Positions 1-7,844 of a stretch of 64,000 bases of DNA are shown here, piece after piece; position 1 is the stretch's first letter; each line of letters starts with the position of its first letter. The translations under genes were made by a program, and so were the position numbers. Origin of the DNA: Diaminobutyricibacter sp. McL0608 (GTDB taxonomy: Bacteria > Actinomycetota > Actinomycetes > Actinomycetales > Microbacteriaceae); the NCBI RefSeq assembly GCF_039613825.1, contig NZ_CP154826.1, positions 3,472,001 through 3,536,000 on the forward strand, written 5' to 3'. Below the pieces are notes generated by a model. The model was not told the DNA's origin and ran no database searches. It worked only from the letters and a program-made list of their open reading frames with translations.

Positions 1-2
1 CA

Positions 3-14
3 TTAGTGTACTAA
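3..14. promoter_or_regulatory. Candidate OhrR/MarR operator
   Basis: Perfect inverted repeat TTAGT-GT-ACTAA ending 21 bases before the MarR-family start codon and just upstream of its -10-like TACACT (24-29). The position suits autoregulation by the adjacent OhrR-like protein. The window edge cuts the region, so a divergent target gene to the left cannot be excluded. Confidence 0.5.
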
Positions 15-35
15 CTAAATGGCTACACTGGGCAC

Positions 36-485
36 ATGCCCGTCCAGACCGAACCGGTGAACCTGCTCAAGCTCGAGAACCAGGTGTGCTTCGCCCTCGC
101 TGTCGCATCCCGCAGTGTCAACGCGGTCTACCGGCCGCTGCTCGAGCCTCTCGGGCTGACCCATCCCCAGTATCTGGTCATGCTCGCCCTCTGGGATCGC
201 AGCCCGCGCTCGGTCAAAGACCTGGGTGAGACCCTGCAGCTCGAGCCCGCAACGCTCTCGCCCCTGCTCAAACGGCTTGAGGCGATCGGGTACGTCCGAC
301 GCAGGCGGAGCGAGGCGGATGAGCGGATGCTCGAGCTCACGCTGACGGATGCGGGAGTCGCGTTGCGGAGCCGGGCGGAGACCATTCCGCCACGGATCGT
401 GGAGCGGCTGGGCATGCGGCTGGACGAGCTGGAACGGCTCCGCGCGTCGCTGAATCAAGTCATTGCAGCCGCGCAACAAGAGTGA
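36..485 (+). CDS. MarR-family regulator, OhrR-like
   Basis: A 149-residue winged-helix repressor. The N-terminus has the OhrR pattern with a reactive-cysteine position (QVCFALAVASR, Cys18) followed by YRPLLEPLGLTHPQYLVML, which in OhrR proteins senses organic hydroperoxides. The DNA-binding helices lie at about residues 60-90, with the wing (VRRRRSEADERMLEL) at about 88-103. The ATG sits six bases after TACACT, suggesting a leaderless transcript. No ohr gene is adjacent inside the window; the only Ohr is at 42.3-42.8 kb on the other strand. The target may lie to the left of the window. The family is clear; the peroxide-sensing role is inferred from the cysteine context. Confidence 0.8.
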   Translation: MPVQTEPVNLLKLENQVCFALAVASRSVNAVYRPLLEPLGLTHPQYLVMLALWDRSPRSVKDLGETLQLEPATLSPLLKRLEAIGYVRRRRSEADERMLELTLTDAGVALRSRAETIPPRIVERLGMRLDELERLRASLNQVIAAAQQE

Positions 486-501
486 GCGGCGACGCGCCGA
501 C

Positions 502-529
502 TTGACAGTGGATTAGCAGCGAGTATTCT
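502..529 (+). promoter_or_regulatory. Promoter of the KimA-like gene
   Basis: TTGACA (502-507), a 16-base spacer and TATTCT (524-529), followed eight bases later by the GTG start at 538. This is a near-consensus sigma-70-type promoter whose start point would fall at or next to the start codon, so the message is probably leaderless. Confidence 0.65.
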
Positions 530-537
530 CGACCCTC

Positions 538-2781
538 GTGACAAATGAGGGGAGATCCCCGAAGCGGTGGTTGATCGGCGACCCGCTTCCGAGCGAAAAA
601 CTCGAAGGACAGCTACTCCCGAAGCACCTCGCCCTACCCATCTTCGCCAGCGACGCACTCTCGTCTGTGGCGTACGCTCCGCAGGAACTCCTGATGATCC
701 TGCTGCTCGGTGGACTTGCGTTCCTGAGCTTCGCGCCGTGGGTCGCCGCAGCCGTCGTGGTGCTGCTCATCACCGTCGTCGCCTCGTACCGTCAGCTCGT
801 CAAGGCCTACCCGTCCGGCGGCGGCGACTATGAAGTCGCACACAAGAACCTGGGCGAGAAGGCCGGCCTCGTCGTCGCATCCGCCCTCCTCGTCGACTAC
901 GTGCTCACGGTCGCCGTGTCGGTGGCCTCCGGCGTGGACAACATCATCTCCGCGCTGCCGTTCCTGAGCGAGTTCCGCGTCGAGATGGCCGTCGGCTTCG
1001 TCGTCGTCATCGCCGCGGTGAACCTGCGGGGGGTGCGCGAATCCAGCAAGGCGTTCGCCATCCCGACCTACATCTTCATCGGAAGCATCTTCCTGATGAT
1101 CGTGACGGGGCTAGTCCAGACGTTCCTCGGTCATCCCCCGGTCGCGGAGTCGGCGGCCTTCGGGGTGAAGGCCGCCAGCATCACGCAGGCCGCGACCATC
1201 CTGCTGCTGCTTCGTGCGTTCTCGAGTGGATGTTCGGCCCTGACCGGTGTCGAAGCGGTCGCCAACGGCGTCCCGGCTTTCCGCACCCCCAAGATCAAGA
1301 ACGCCCGCCACACCCTCGGCCTGATGGGCGGCATCGCGATCGTGCTGTTCGCAGGCCTCACCGCCGTCGCACTCATCTCCGGCGTCCACTACGCCGAGAA
1401 CCCGTGCGACCTGCAGGGCTGGGCCCAGTGCGCGACGGAGCCGCAGCGCTCGCTGATCGCCCAGATCGCATCCGCCACGTTCGGCAACAACTCCCTGCTC
1501 TTCTTCGTCGTGCAGGCCGCGACCGCGGTCGTCCTGCTCCTCGCGGCGAATACGGCGTTCAACGGCTTCCCGCTGCTCGGCTCCGTGCTCGCGAAAGACT
1601 CCTACGCGCCCAAGTCGCTGAACACCCGCGGCGACCGCCTGGTCTACTCGAACGGGATGATCCTGCTGGCGCTCGCCGCTACGGTGCTGCTCATCGTGTA
1701 CCAGGCGAACCTGACCCAGCTCATCCAGCTGTACATCATCGGCGTCTTCGTCTCGTTCACCCTCGGCCAGACCGGGATGGTGAAGCACTGGATCACGTTG
1801 CTGCGCGCCGGGACGACCGAACGTGGAAGCGTCATCCGGAGCCTCTCGATCAACGCCTTCGGCGCGCTGCTCACCGCGGTCGTACTGATCGTCGTGACGA
1901 TCACGAAGTTCACGCACGGTGCGTACCTCGTGTTCATCTTCATGCCCATCCTCTTCACCCTGATGCTCGGCGTGAACCGCTACTACCGTGACGTCGAGAA
2001 AGAGGTCGAAGTCGACCCGGTCACGACGTTCGGAAGCAACGGCGACCACGCCATCGTGCTCATCGGAAAGATGCAGAAGCCGGGCCTCAAGGCGCTCGAC
2101 TATGCGATCGCAGCGCGGCACGATTCGATCGAGGCCGTGCACGTGTCGATCGACGACGACGCGACTGCGAAACTGCAGCGGCAGTGGATCGAGCAGAACA
2201 TCCATGTGCCGCTGACCATCATCGAGTCGCCGTACCGCGAGTTCGGACTGCCGCTGATCAAATACCTCAAGCACAGGCGCGAAGAGCACGGTTCCGAGGT
2301 CGTCACGGTCTACCTGCCGCAGTACATCGTCGGGCACTGGTGGGAGAACATGCTCCACAACCACCGGGCTCGGCGCATCCGCCAGCAGCTGATGCTGTGC
2401 CACGGCGTCACGGTGGCGCTCGTGCCCTGGCTGCTCGACTCGTCGTCGCTGATCTACGGTCGCCGCTCGCGCCCGCTGCCCGGCCAGGACCGCCGCGGCG
2501 AGCCGATCCGCCCGGTCGCTCGACGTCCCCTGGAGCCGGCGTCGACCAACTTGCGCGTGCGGCAGGGCATGACGTCGGCGGCTGCCGAGTCGGCTGCGGC
2601 GAAGGCGGCTGCGAACGCCGCGGCGAAGAGCACTGCCGCGGCGGCGAAGTCGAGCGCTGCCGCGGCGAAGAAGAGCGCGGCCGCGGCGAAGGCAGCGGGC
2701 GTCGCGCCGGCTCCTGCCGCGCCCGCCGCTGCAGCGTCGAAGCAGCAGAATCCGAAGCAGCCGGCGCGCGCGAAGCGCTGA
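538..2781 (+). CDS. kimA: KimA-like APC-superfamily potassium transporter with an Ala/Lys-rich tail
   Basis: A 747-residue APC-superfamily permease. Its N-terminus matches the KimA (YdaO) K+/H+ symporter class: ASDALSSVAY at residues 38-46 (Asp39 and Tyr46 correspond to the ion-site residues), LVDYVLTVAVSVASG, and AFSSGCSALTGVEAVANGVP. About twelve membrane segments end near residue 480, followed by a cytoplasmic universal-stress-protein-like domain to about 650. In Bacillus, KimA is controlled by c-di-AMP; whether that holds here is unknown. From about residue 678 the protein ends in a low-complexity tail of Ala and Lys blocks (AAAKAAANAAAKS and similar), which Bacillus KimA lacks. GTG start. 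Transport of another substrate is possible, but KimA is the closest family I recognise. Confidence 0.75.
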   Translation: MTNEGRSPKRWLIGDPLPSEKLEGQLLPKHLALPIFASDALSSVAYAPQELLMILLLGGLAFLSFAPWVAAAVVVLLITVVASYRQLVKAYPSGGGDYEVAHKNLGEKAGLVVASALLVDYVLTVAVSVASGVDNIISALPFLSEFRVEMAVGFVVVIAAVNLRGVRESSKAFAIPTYIFIGSIFLMIVTGLVQTFLGHPPVAESAAFGVKAASITQAATILLLLRAFSSGCSALTGVEAVANGVPAFRTPKIKNARHTLGLMGGIAIVLFAGLTAVALISGVHYAENPCDLQGWAQCATEPQRSLIAQIASATFGNNSLLFFVVQAATAVVLLLAANTAFNGFPLLGSVLAKDSYAPKSLNTRGDRLVYSNGMILLALAATVLLIVYQANLTQLIQLYIIGVFVSFTLGQTGMVKHWITLLRAGTTERGSVIRSLSINAFGALLTAVVLIVVTITKFTHGAYLVFIFMPILFTLMLGVNRYYRDVEKEVEVDPVTTFGSNGDHAIVLIGKMQKPGLKALDYAIAARHDSIEAVHVSIDDDATAKLQRQWIEQNIHVPLTIIESPYREFGLPLIKYLKHRREEHGSEVVTVYLPQYIVGHWWENMLHNHRARRIRQQLMLCHGVTVALVPWLLDSSSLIYGRRSRPLPGQDRRGEPIRPVARRPLEPASTNLRVRQGMTSAAAESAAAKAAANAAAKSTAAAAKSSAAAAKKSAAAAKAAGVAPAPAAPAAAASKQQNPKQPARAKR

Positions 2782-2810
2782 GCGGGCCAGGCCCGGCGAG
2801 GCCCGCGCCT

Positions 2811-2854
2811 GCCGCACTAGTTTCGCGCGACCGCACGCGTAGGTACGAGTGCGG
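2811..2854. repeat. 26-bp intergenic motif with hairpin, copy 1
   Basis: GCCGCACTAG-N10-CCGCAC (2811-2836) whose final CCGCAC pairs with GTGCGG at 2849-2854; the stem extends to CGACCGCAC/GTGCGGTCG (2828-2836 with 2849-2857). The same 26-bp motif recurs at 2903 and, inverted, at 18750. It lies between convergent genes. Confidence 0.6.
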
Positions 2855-2902
2855 TCGGACAGTGCGCGTGCGAAAAGCCCCGGCACATCCGCGGGCACGC
2901 CA

Positions 2903-2945
2903 GCCGCACTAGCTTCGTCTCACCGCACGTCTCTACGTTGTGCGG
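2903..2945. repeat. 26-bp intergenic motif with hairpin, copy 2
   Basis: GCCGCACTAG-N10-CCGCAC (2903-2928), again followed by a partner GTGCGG (2940-2945) that can close a small hairpin. It is a direct repeat of the element at 2811, 92 bp downstream. Confidence 0.6.
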
Positions 2946-2993
2946 CCGGGCCGGACACGTGCGGCGAGCGAAGTTCGCCGGGCAAGGACGCTC

Positions 2994-3055
2994 GTGCACG
3001 CGTTCTGAACCCGCGCACAGGTTGTATCGCGTGCACCGGTTCAGAACGCGTGCAC
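2994..3055. repeat. 62-bp inverted repeat with perfect 18-bp arms
   Basis: GTGCACGCGTTCTGAACC (2994-3011) and its exact reverse complement (3038-3055) are separated by 26 bases. It lies between the convergent ends of the KimA-like gene and the LacI gene. It could act as a bidirectional terminator or be another palindromic repeat; there is no U-tract. Confidence 0.75.
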
Positions 3056-3066
3056 ATCGAACAGAC

Positions 3067-4125
3067 TCACGCGCCGGGTGCGCCCGCCCCGAGCGGCCGG
3101 AACTCGCGCACCACGAGCCGCGGCTTCACGAGCCTGTGCCGGGGGTCGGCCACCGCATCCGACCCGCTGTGCACCCGGCCGCCGTGCGCACCCGTGAGCA
3201 GCTCGAGCACGCCGGCAGCGACCTCGTCGAGAGGCTGCTCAACGCTCGAGAAGCCGATCGACGCGGCCACGGGCGTGTTGTCGTAACCGACGACCGGGAT
3301 GCGGCCGGCGGTGGCCATGAGCGCACCCAGGGCGAGCGAGTCGCTCGCGCAGGCCACAGCATCCACTCCGCCTGATGCGGCCTCGAGACGCCGCATCGCA
3401 TCCGCGCCGAACGAGACGCCGTCTTCGGTCGCCACCGAGAGCGTCCGCAGCACCTCGTCGCCGAGTCCGCCGGAGGCCTGCATCGTCTCCAGCCACCCAC
3501 GCCGCCGGTCGTCGCCGGTGCCGGAGGGGCTCGGCCAGCCGATGTAGCCCACGCGCCTGGCACCGGTCGACAGCAGGTGGGACGTCGCCTGTTCGAGCCC
3601 GTCCCTCCCGTCGACGTCGACCCACAGGTGTTTCGGGTCGTTCATGTCGTCGATCCCCCATGGACGCCCGAACGTCACGAACGAGTGCCCGTGTTCGATG
3701 AGCCATTCCGTGCGCTGGTCTCCGTAGAACGTCGATGTCAGCACGAACGCATCCACGTCGGCCCCGTCGCTGAGTCGCTGGAACTGCCGGATCTCCGCCT
3801 CCGGGTCGGGCGCTGTGAAGAGGGTGACGCGGAGGTTCTTCGCGTCGGCCTGCTCCGTGAGCGCGTGGAGGAAGCGGTCGAGGATGGAGCCCGAGATCCC
3901 GTCGGTGGTGATCGGATCGAGCCGGATGCCGATGGTCGAACTCTTCTGCGTTCGCAGGCGGCGGGCGGATGCGTGGGGCCGGTACCCGAGTTCGGCGATC
4001 GCGGCCTCGACCCGCTCCCGCGTCTCGGCGCGGACGATCGCGGGCGAGTTGAGCACGTTCGAGACGGTCTGCCGCGAAACACCTGCCGCGACCGCGACGT
4101 CCTCGACGGTCGGGAGTATTCCCAT
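3067..4125 (-). CDS. LacI-family transcriptional regulator
   Basis: A 352-residue repressor. The N-terminal helix-turn-helix (TVEDVAVAAGVSRQTVSNVLN, about residues 6-26) and hinge helix (YRPHASARRL, near 54) are classical for LacI, followed by a periplasmic-binding-protein-like sugar domain to about 350. The start is set by GAGGAGG just upstream of the ATG at 4125; an in-frame ATG 29 codons further up would add an unrelated N-terminus. It is divergent from the sugar ABC transporter operon, and three copies of a TGATCGTTCAAA-type palindrome lie in the shared intergenic region, so it very likely represses both that operon and itself. The sugar is not determinable, but the debranching-type hydrolase suggests an oligosaccharide. 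Confidence 0.92.
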   Translation of the reverse strand: MGILPTVEDVAVAAGVSRQTVSNVLNSPAIVRAETRERVEAAIAELGYRPHASARRLRTQKSSTIGIRLDPITTDGISGSILDRFLHALTEQADAKNLRVTLFTAPDPEAEIRQFQRLSDGADVDAFVLTSTFYGDQRTEWLIEHGHSFVTFGRPWGIDDMNDPKHLWVDVDGRDGLEQATSHLLSTGARRVGYIGWPSPSGTGDDRRRGWLETMQASGGLGDEVLRTLSVATEDGVSFGADAMRRLEAASGGVDAVACASDSLALGALMATAGRIPVVGYDNTPVAASIGFSSVEQPLDEVAAGVLELLTGAHGGRVHSGSDAVADPRHRLVKPRLVVREFRPLGAGAPGA

Positions 4126-4152
4126 GTCGCCTCCTCGCCTCGATCGCGGATC

Positions 4153-4164
4153 TGATCGTTCAAA
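4153..4164. promoter_or_regulatory. Candidate LacI operator O1
   Basis: TGATCGTTCAAA, 28 bases upstream of the lacI start codon. It shares TGATCGTTCAAATTCT with the site at 4261, so it is probably the autoregulatory site. Confidence 0.7.
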
Positions 4165-4216
4165 TTCTGCAGCCGACACTACCGCCGATGCGCTTTCTGA
4201 CACTTTCGTCAACGGC

Positions 4217-4246
4217 TTGACACCCCTCGAATGGGGTGGTTATCGT
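4217..4246 (+). promoter_or_regulatory. Promoter of the sugar ABC operon
   Basis: TTGACA (4217-4222) and, 18 bases on, TATCGT (4241-4246). The expected start near 4253 puts operators O2 and O3 immediately downstream, the geometry of a roadblock repressor. Confidence 0.6.
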
Positions 4247-4260
4247 GGTGACGCCTACCA

Positions 4261-4274
4261 TTTGATCGTTCAAA
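4261..4274. promoter_or_regulatory. Candidate LacI operator O2
   Basis: TTTGATCGTTCAAA, a near-palindrome with the central CG typical of LacI-family sites, just downstream of the predicted -10 box. It is the inverted counterpart of O3, 35 bp away centre to centre. Confidence 0.75.
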
Positions 4275-4295
4275 TTCTAGCTCCTGGTCACAACT

Positions 4296-4309
4296 TTTGA
4301 ACGATCAAA
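4296..4309. promoter_or_regulatory. Candidate LacI operator O3
   Basis: TTTGAACGATCAAA, the exact reverse complement of O2. Two sites in the untranslated leader plus O1 could allow looping by a LacI-type protein. Confidence 0.75.
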
Positions 4310-4367
4310 TCCCCCGCGCGGCCACACGGCCCTCCCCGGGGCGGGCACGACCACCAAGGAGAAAACA

Positions 4368-5624
4368 ATGCAAAGAAGCAGCAAAAGGTGGCTCGCCGCG
4401 GTCTCGCTCGCGGCGGCAACGGCCCTCACGCTCACCGCGTGCGGCTCAGGATTCAGCGGAAGCGGCAGCAGCTCGTCGAGTGGCGCGCTGACCTCGTCGA
4501 ACAAGCCCCTCACCGTTCTCATCGGCTCCAGCGGCGACGCAGAGACCAAGGCCGTCACCTCAGCCGTCGCGGACTGGTCGAAGAGCTCGGGTACGAAGGC
4601 GAGCGTCATCGCAGCCACCGACCTCAACCAGCAGCTGTCCCAGGGGTTCGCCGCCAAGAAGCCGGCCGACGTGTTCTACCTCGGAACCGACTCCCTCGCC
4701 GGCTACGCCTCGAACGGCTCGCTGCTGGCCTACGGCGACATGCTCAAGAACAAGAGCGACTTCTATCCTGCGCTCGTCAACTCGTTCACTTACAACGGCA
4801 AGTTCTACTGCGCTCCGAAAGACTTCTCAACCCTTCAGCTCGTGATCAACACCGACCTGTGGAAGGCCGCCGGACTCACCGAATCCGACTACCCGACGAC
4901 CTGGGACCAGCTGGAGGCCGTCGCCAAGAAGCTGACCACACCGAAGGTGGTCGGTCTGAGTTCGAACGGTGAGTATGCCCGGCTCGGCTCCTTCATGGTG
5001 CAGGCCGGCGGCAACCTCATGAATGACGACAGCACGAAAGCCACCGCGAACAGCGACGCCAACGTGACCGCGCTCACCTATGTCAAGAAGCTCCTCAACG
5101 AGGGCGTGTACAAGTACGCCAAGGAAGGCCTCGGCGAGGGTGACGGCGGCCAGGCGCTCGGCGCGGGAAAGGCCGCCATGACGATCGAAGGGAACTGGGT
5201 CGTGGGTGAGCTCTCGAACGACTTCCCGAACGTCAAGTACACGGTTGTTCCGCTGCCCGCTGGCCCGGCCGGCAAGGGAACGCTCCAGTTCTCGAACTGC
5301 TGGGGCATCGCCGCCGACAGCCCGAACCAGGCCGCAGCTCTCAAGCTGGTCGAACAGCTGACCACCAAGAGCGACCAGCTGGCATTCTCGAAAGCGTTCG
5401 GAGTGCTGCCCTCGATCAAGTCGGCCGCCGACGAGTGGAAGAAGGACAACGCCGCACTGGTGCCGTTCCTCGATGGCGCGAACTACGCCAAGGGCGTGCC
5501 GACGGCGAAGGGTTCGGCCGACGTCGTCACCGACCTCAACTCGAAGCTGACCTCACTGGCGACGAGCGATCCGAAAGCGATCCTCGACGCGACCCAGAAG
5601 AACCTCGAGGCCATCCTCAAGTAG
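4368..5624 (+). CDS. Sugar ABC transporter substrate-binding lipoprotein
   Basis: A 418-residue family-1 extracellular solute-binding protein. A lipoprotein signal peptide ends in LTAC with the lipidated cysteine at residue 25, followed by a Ser/Gly-rich linker (about 27-40). The body has the maltose-binding-protein-like layout with KPADVFYLGTDSLAGYASNG and, late, GPAGKGTLQFSNCWGIA. AAGGAG seven bases before the ATG fixes the start. It is the first gene of the operon with two permeases and the hydrolase. No ATPase gene is present, so the transporter probably uses a shared MsiK-type ATPase encoded elsewhere. The ligand is unknown. Confidence 0.92.
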   Translation: MQRSSKRWLAAVSLAAATALTLTACGSGFSGSGSSSSSGALTSSNKPLTVLIGSSGDAETKAVTSAVADWSKSSGTKASVIAATDLNQQLSQGFAAKKPADVFYLGTDSLAGYASNGSLLAYGDMLKNKSDFYPALVNSFTYNGKFYCAPKDFSTLQLVINTDLWKAAGLTESDYPTTWDQLEAVAKKLTTPKVVGLSSNGEYARLGSFMVQAGGNLMNDDSTKATANSDANVTALTYVKKLLNEGVYKYAKEGLGEGDGGQALGAGKAAMTIEGNWVVGELSNDFPNVKYTVVPLPAGPAGKGTLQFSNCWGIAADSPNQAAALKLVEQLTTKSDQLAFSKAFGVLPSIKSAADEWKKDNAALVPFLDGANYAKGVPTAKGSADVVTDLNSKLTSLATSDPKAILDATQKNLEAILK

Positions 5625-5642
5625 ATGCCATCCTCGAGTAGA
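5611..5642 (+). repeat. 17-bp tandem duplication over a stop codon
   Basis: CCATCCTCAAGTAGATG and CCATCCTCGAGTAGAGG follow each other directly. The first contains the last codons and stop of the binding-protein gene, so the second copy is an untranslated near-duplicate of the gene end, in the 32-base gap before the first permease. Confidence 0.7.
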
Positions 5643-5656
5643 GGGCAGATGACACC

Positions 5657-6769
5657 ATGACCACGTCCACGAGCCGGCCTCGCCTCACCGCCAGACGTCG
5701 CTCCAGCGGCATCCGTCGCGGCGAGGCCGCCTCGGGCTGGATCTTCACCGCCCCGATGCTGATCCTTCTCGGCCTCTTCCTCGTCATCCCCGTGTTGATG
5801 GCGCTCTGGGTGAGCTTCTCCGACTGGAACGGCAACGGCAGCCCGTTTTCGTCGAACGTGAAGTTCGTGGGCACGAGCAACTACCAGGCGCTGCTGACCG
5901 GCGGCGGCCTGTCCGAGCAGGACTTCGGCACATCGCTGCGCAACAACGCCTGGTATGTCGTCCTGGTCGTCCCGCTCCAGACGGCACTGGCCCTGTTCCT
6001 CGCGGTGCTCGTCAATCGGCAGATCCTCCGTGGCCGCGGCTTCTTCCGCACCGCGTTCTACTTTCCGTCGGTGACGAGTTCGGTCGCGATCACGGTTCTG
6101 TGGCTGTTCCTCTTCAACGCGAGCGGCGCGGTCAACGCGGTCCTGGCGTGGTTCGGCGTCAACGGACCCAACTGGTTCAGTGATCCGAGCGGCATCTTCC
6201 ACAACCTGCTCGCGGCTTTCGGGATCACGACCGGTCCGCCGGCGCTGACCGGCAACACCCTCCTCGGTGTCTCGTACTGGGACTGGCTGGGCGGCCCGTC
6301 CGTCGCGATGACGGCGTTCATCATCATGGCCATCTTCACCACGAGCGGCACGTTCATGCTTGTCTTCATCGCCGCCTTGCAGAACCTGAGCGTCGAAGTG
6401 TCGGAGGCAGCGATGGTGGACGGCGCGAGCGGTTGGCAGCGTTTCTGGCGCATCACCCTTCCGCAGCTTCGCCCGACCCTGTTCACCGTTCTCACGCTGG
6501 GCCTGATCGGCGGCTGGCAGATCTTCGACCAGATCTACACCGGAACCCAGGGCGGCCCAGCCAAGACGACCCTGTCTCCGGCCTACCTCTCGTACCAGGC
6601 GGCTTTCACGAACCAGCAGTGGGGGCAGGGCGCGGCCATCGCGTTCATCCTGTTCGTCATCATCATCGTCTTCACGCTGTTCCAGCGCTGGGTGCTGCGT
6701 GACCGCCCGGTGTCGAAGCGGCGGATGCGGCGCTACCAGGTCACGCAACCCACGGAGGGCAGATCATGA
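5657..6769 (+). CDS. Sugar ABC transporter permease (MalF/UgpA type)
   Basis: A 370-residue integral membrane subunit of a carbohydrate importer. The N-terminus is cytoplasmic and arginine-rich (RPRLTARRRSSGIRRG), followed by about six membrane segments. The EAA loop (SEAAMVDGASGWQRFWRI) at about residues 248-268 docks the ATPase. It starts 32 bases after the binding-protein gene and overlaps the next permease by four bases (ATGA), indicating translational coupling. The longer cytosolic C-terminus (DRPVSKRRMRRYQVT) is usual for this class. Confidence 0.93.
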   Translation: MTTSTSRPRLTARRRSSGIRRGEAASGWIFTAPMLILLGLFLVIPVLMALWVSFSDWNGNGSPFSSNVKFVGTSNYQALLTGGGLSEQDFGTSLRNNAWYVVLVVPLQTALALFLAVLVNRQILRGRGFFRTAFYFPSVTSSVAITVLWLFLFNASGAVNAVLAWFGVNGPNWFSDPSGIFHNLLAAFGITTGPPALTGNTLLGVSYWDWLGGPSVAMTAFIIMAIFTTSGTFMLVFIAALQNLSVEVSEAAMVDGASGWQRFWRITLPQLRPTLFTVLTLGLIGGWQIFDQIYTGTQGGPAKTTLSPAYLSYQAAFTNQQWGQGAAIAFILFVIIIVFTLFQRWVLRDRPVSKRRMRRYQVTQPTEGRS

Positions 6770-7713
6770 GCCTCGCATCGCAGAAGGCGGCGATCGCCAG
6801 CGACACCGCGAACGCTCTGGACACCTCGTCGGCGGGCGGCCGACCGCCCGGGCTGTCGGGCCGAACGTCCGGCCGGCGCATGTCGGGGGGCCGCATCGCG
6901 GCGAACTCCGTGTTCTACGCGGTGCTGGTCATCATCGCGATCGTCTACATCTTCCCGTTCCTCATCCAGATCTCCACCTCGTTCAAGACGAACGCCGAGG
7001 CGACGGCGACGCCGCTGTCGCTCATCCCGAACACCTGGACCACCGCCGCCTACCAGTCGCTGTTCCGCAACTCGGACTTCCCGACCTGGTTCAAGAACTC
7101 CGTCATCGTCACCGTGTTCGTCACGTGCGGACGGGTGTTCTTCGACTCGCTCGCCGGCTACGCCCTGTCGCGACTGCACTTCCGCGGCCGCAGCGTGATC
7201 TTCGCGGGCCTCATCGCGGTCATGGCTGTTCCGGCTGTGGTGCTGCTCATCCCGAAGTTCCTCGTCCTCAACCAGCTTTCGCTGTATGACACGTATGGCG
7301 GGATGATCCTTCCGCTCCTCGTCGATGCCGCCGGCGTGTTCATCATGAAGGGCTTCTTCGAGTCGATTCCGGTGAGCATCGAGGAACAGGCCAGGATCGA
7401 CGGCGCCGGCACGTTCCGTGTGTTCTGGTCCGTCGTGCTCCCGATGGCCCGGCCTGCTCTCGTGACGATCATCATCCTGTCGTTCCAGGGTTCGTGGAAC
7501 GAGCTGTCGCACTTCATCGTCTCCGCCCAGAACCCCGCCCTGACGACGCTGACCAAAGGCGTCGCCTCGCTCACGGCGGGTCAGCTCGGCCAGGGTAATC
7601 AATACCCGCTCAAGCTCGCCGCAGCCCTCATCATGACCATCCCGGTCGCCGTGATGTTCTTCGTCTTCCAGCGCCGCATCATGAACACGAGTGAAGGCGC
7701 GGTGAAGGAGTGA
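6766..7713 (+). CDS. Sugar ABC transporter permease (MalG/UgpE type)
   Basis: A 315-residue second membrane subunit. A disordered, Gly/Arg-rich N-terminal stretch of about 45 residues is followed by six membrane segments. The EAA loop (EEQARIDGAGTFRVFWSV) is at about residues 205-225. The start codon overlaps the previous permease. The stop codon overlaps a GTG that opens a short frame (7710-7838) which looks like the remnant of a further operon gene. Confidence 0.93.
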   Translation: MSLASQKAAIASDTANALDTSSAGGRPPGLSGRTSGRRMSGGRIAANSVFYAVLVIIAIVYIFPFLIQISTSFKTNAEATATPLSLIPNTWTTAAYQSLFRNSDFPTWFKNSVIVTVFVTCGRVFFDSLAGYALSRLHFRGRSVIFAGLIAVMAVPAVVLLIPKFLVLNQLSLYDTYGGMILPLLVDAAGVFIMKGFFESIPVSIEEQARIDGAGTFRVFWSVVLPMARPALVTIIILSFQGSWNELSHFIVSAQNPALTTLTKGVASLTAGQLGQGNQYPLKLAAALIMTIPVAVMFFVFQRRIMNTSEGAVKE

Positions 7714-7838
7714 CCGCCGCAGCGCCCACCATCGTCGCGACCTGCGGAGGCCTGAATCCCGGAAGCTGGACCGACGCGGTCTACGCAGACCGCCGATCGC
7801 ATCACTGACAACACACTCGACCGCCGAGGAGGCGTGAT
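7710..7838 (+). pseudogene. Short remnant, possibly of a peptidase-E/GATase-like gene
   Basis: A 42-codon frame whose GTG overlaps the upstream stop (GTGA), as a coupled operon gene would. The first ~25 residues (APTIVATCGGLNPGSW...) resemble the beginning of a class-I glutamine-amidotransferase/peptidase-E-like protein, in which I(V)AT(S/C)GG is the first beta-strand and turn. The frame then ends quickly in sequence without family character (SLTTHSTAEEA). I read it as a gene whose middle and end were deleted, leaving the start and the ribosome-binding site of the next gene. The family assignment is weak. Confidence 0.35.
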
Positions 7839-7844
7839 CGCACG

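Noticed and set aside
1111-2898. A 595-codon minus-strand frame opposite the KimA-like gene
   Set aside because: The plus-strand protein is clearly conserved; the antisense translation is Arg/Asp-rich noise.
4388-4972. Overlapping plus-strand frame inside the binding-protein gene
   Set aside because: Arg-rich +1 shadow without a start signal.
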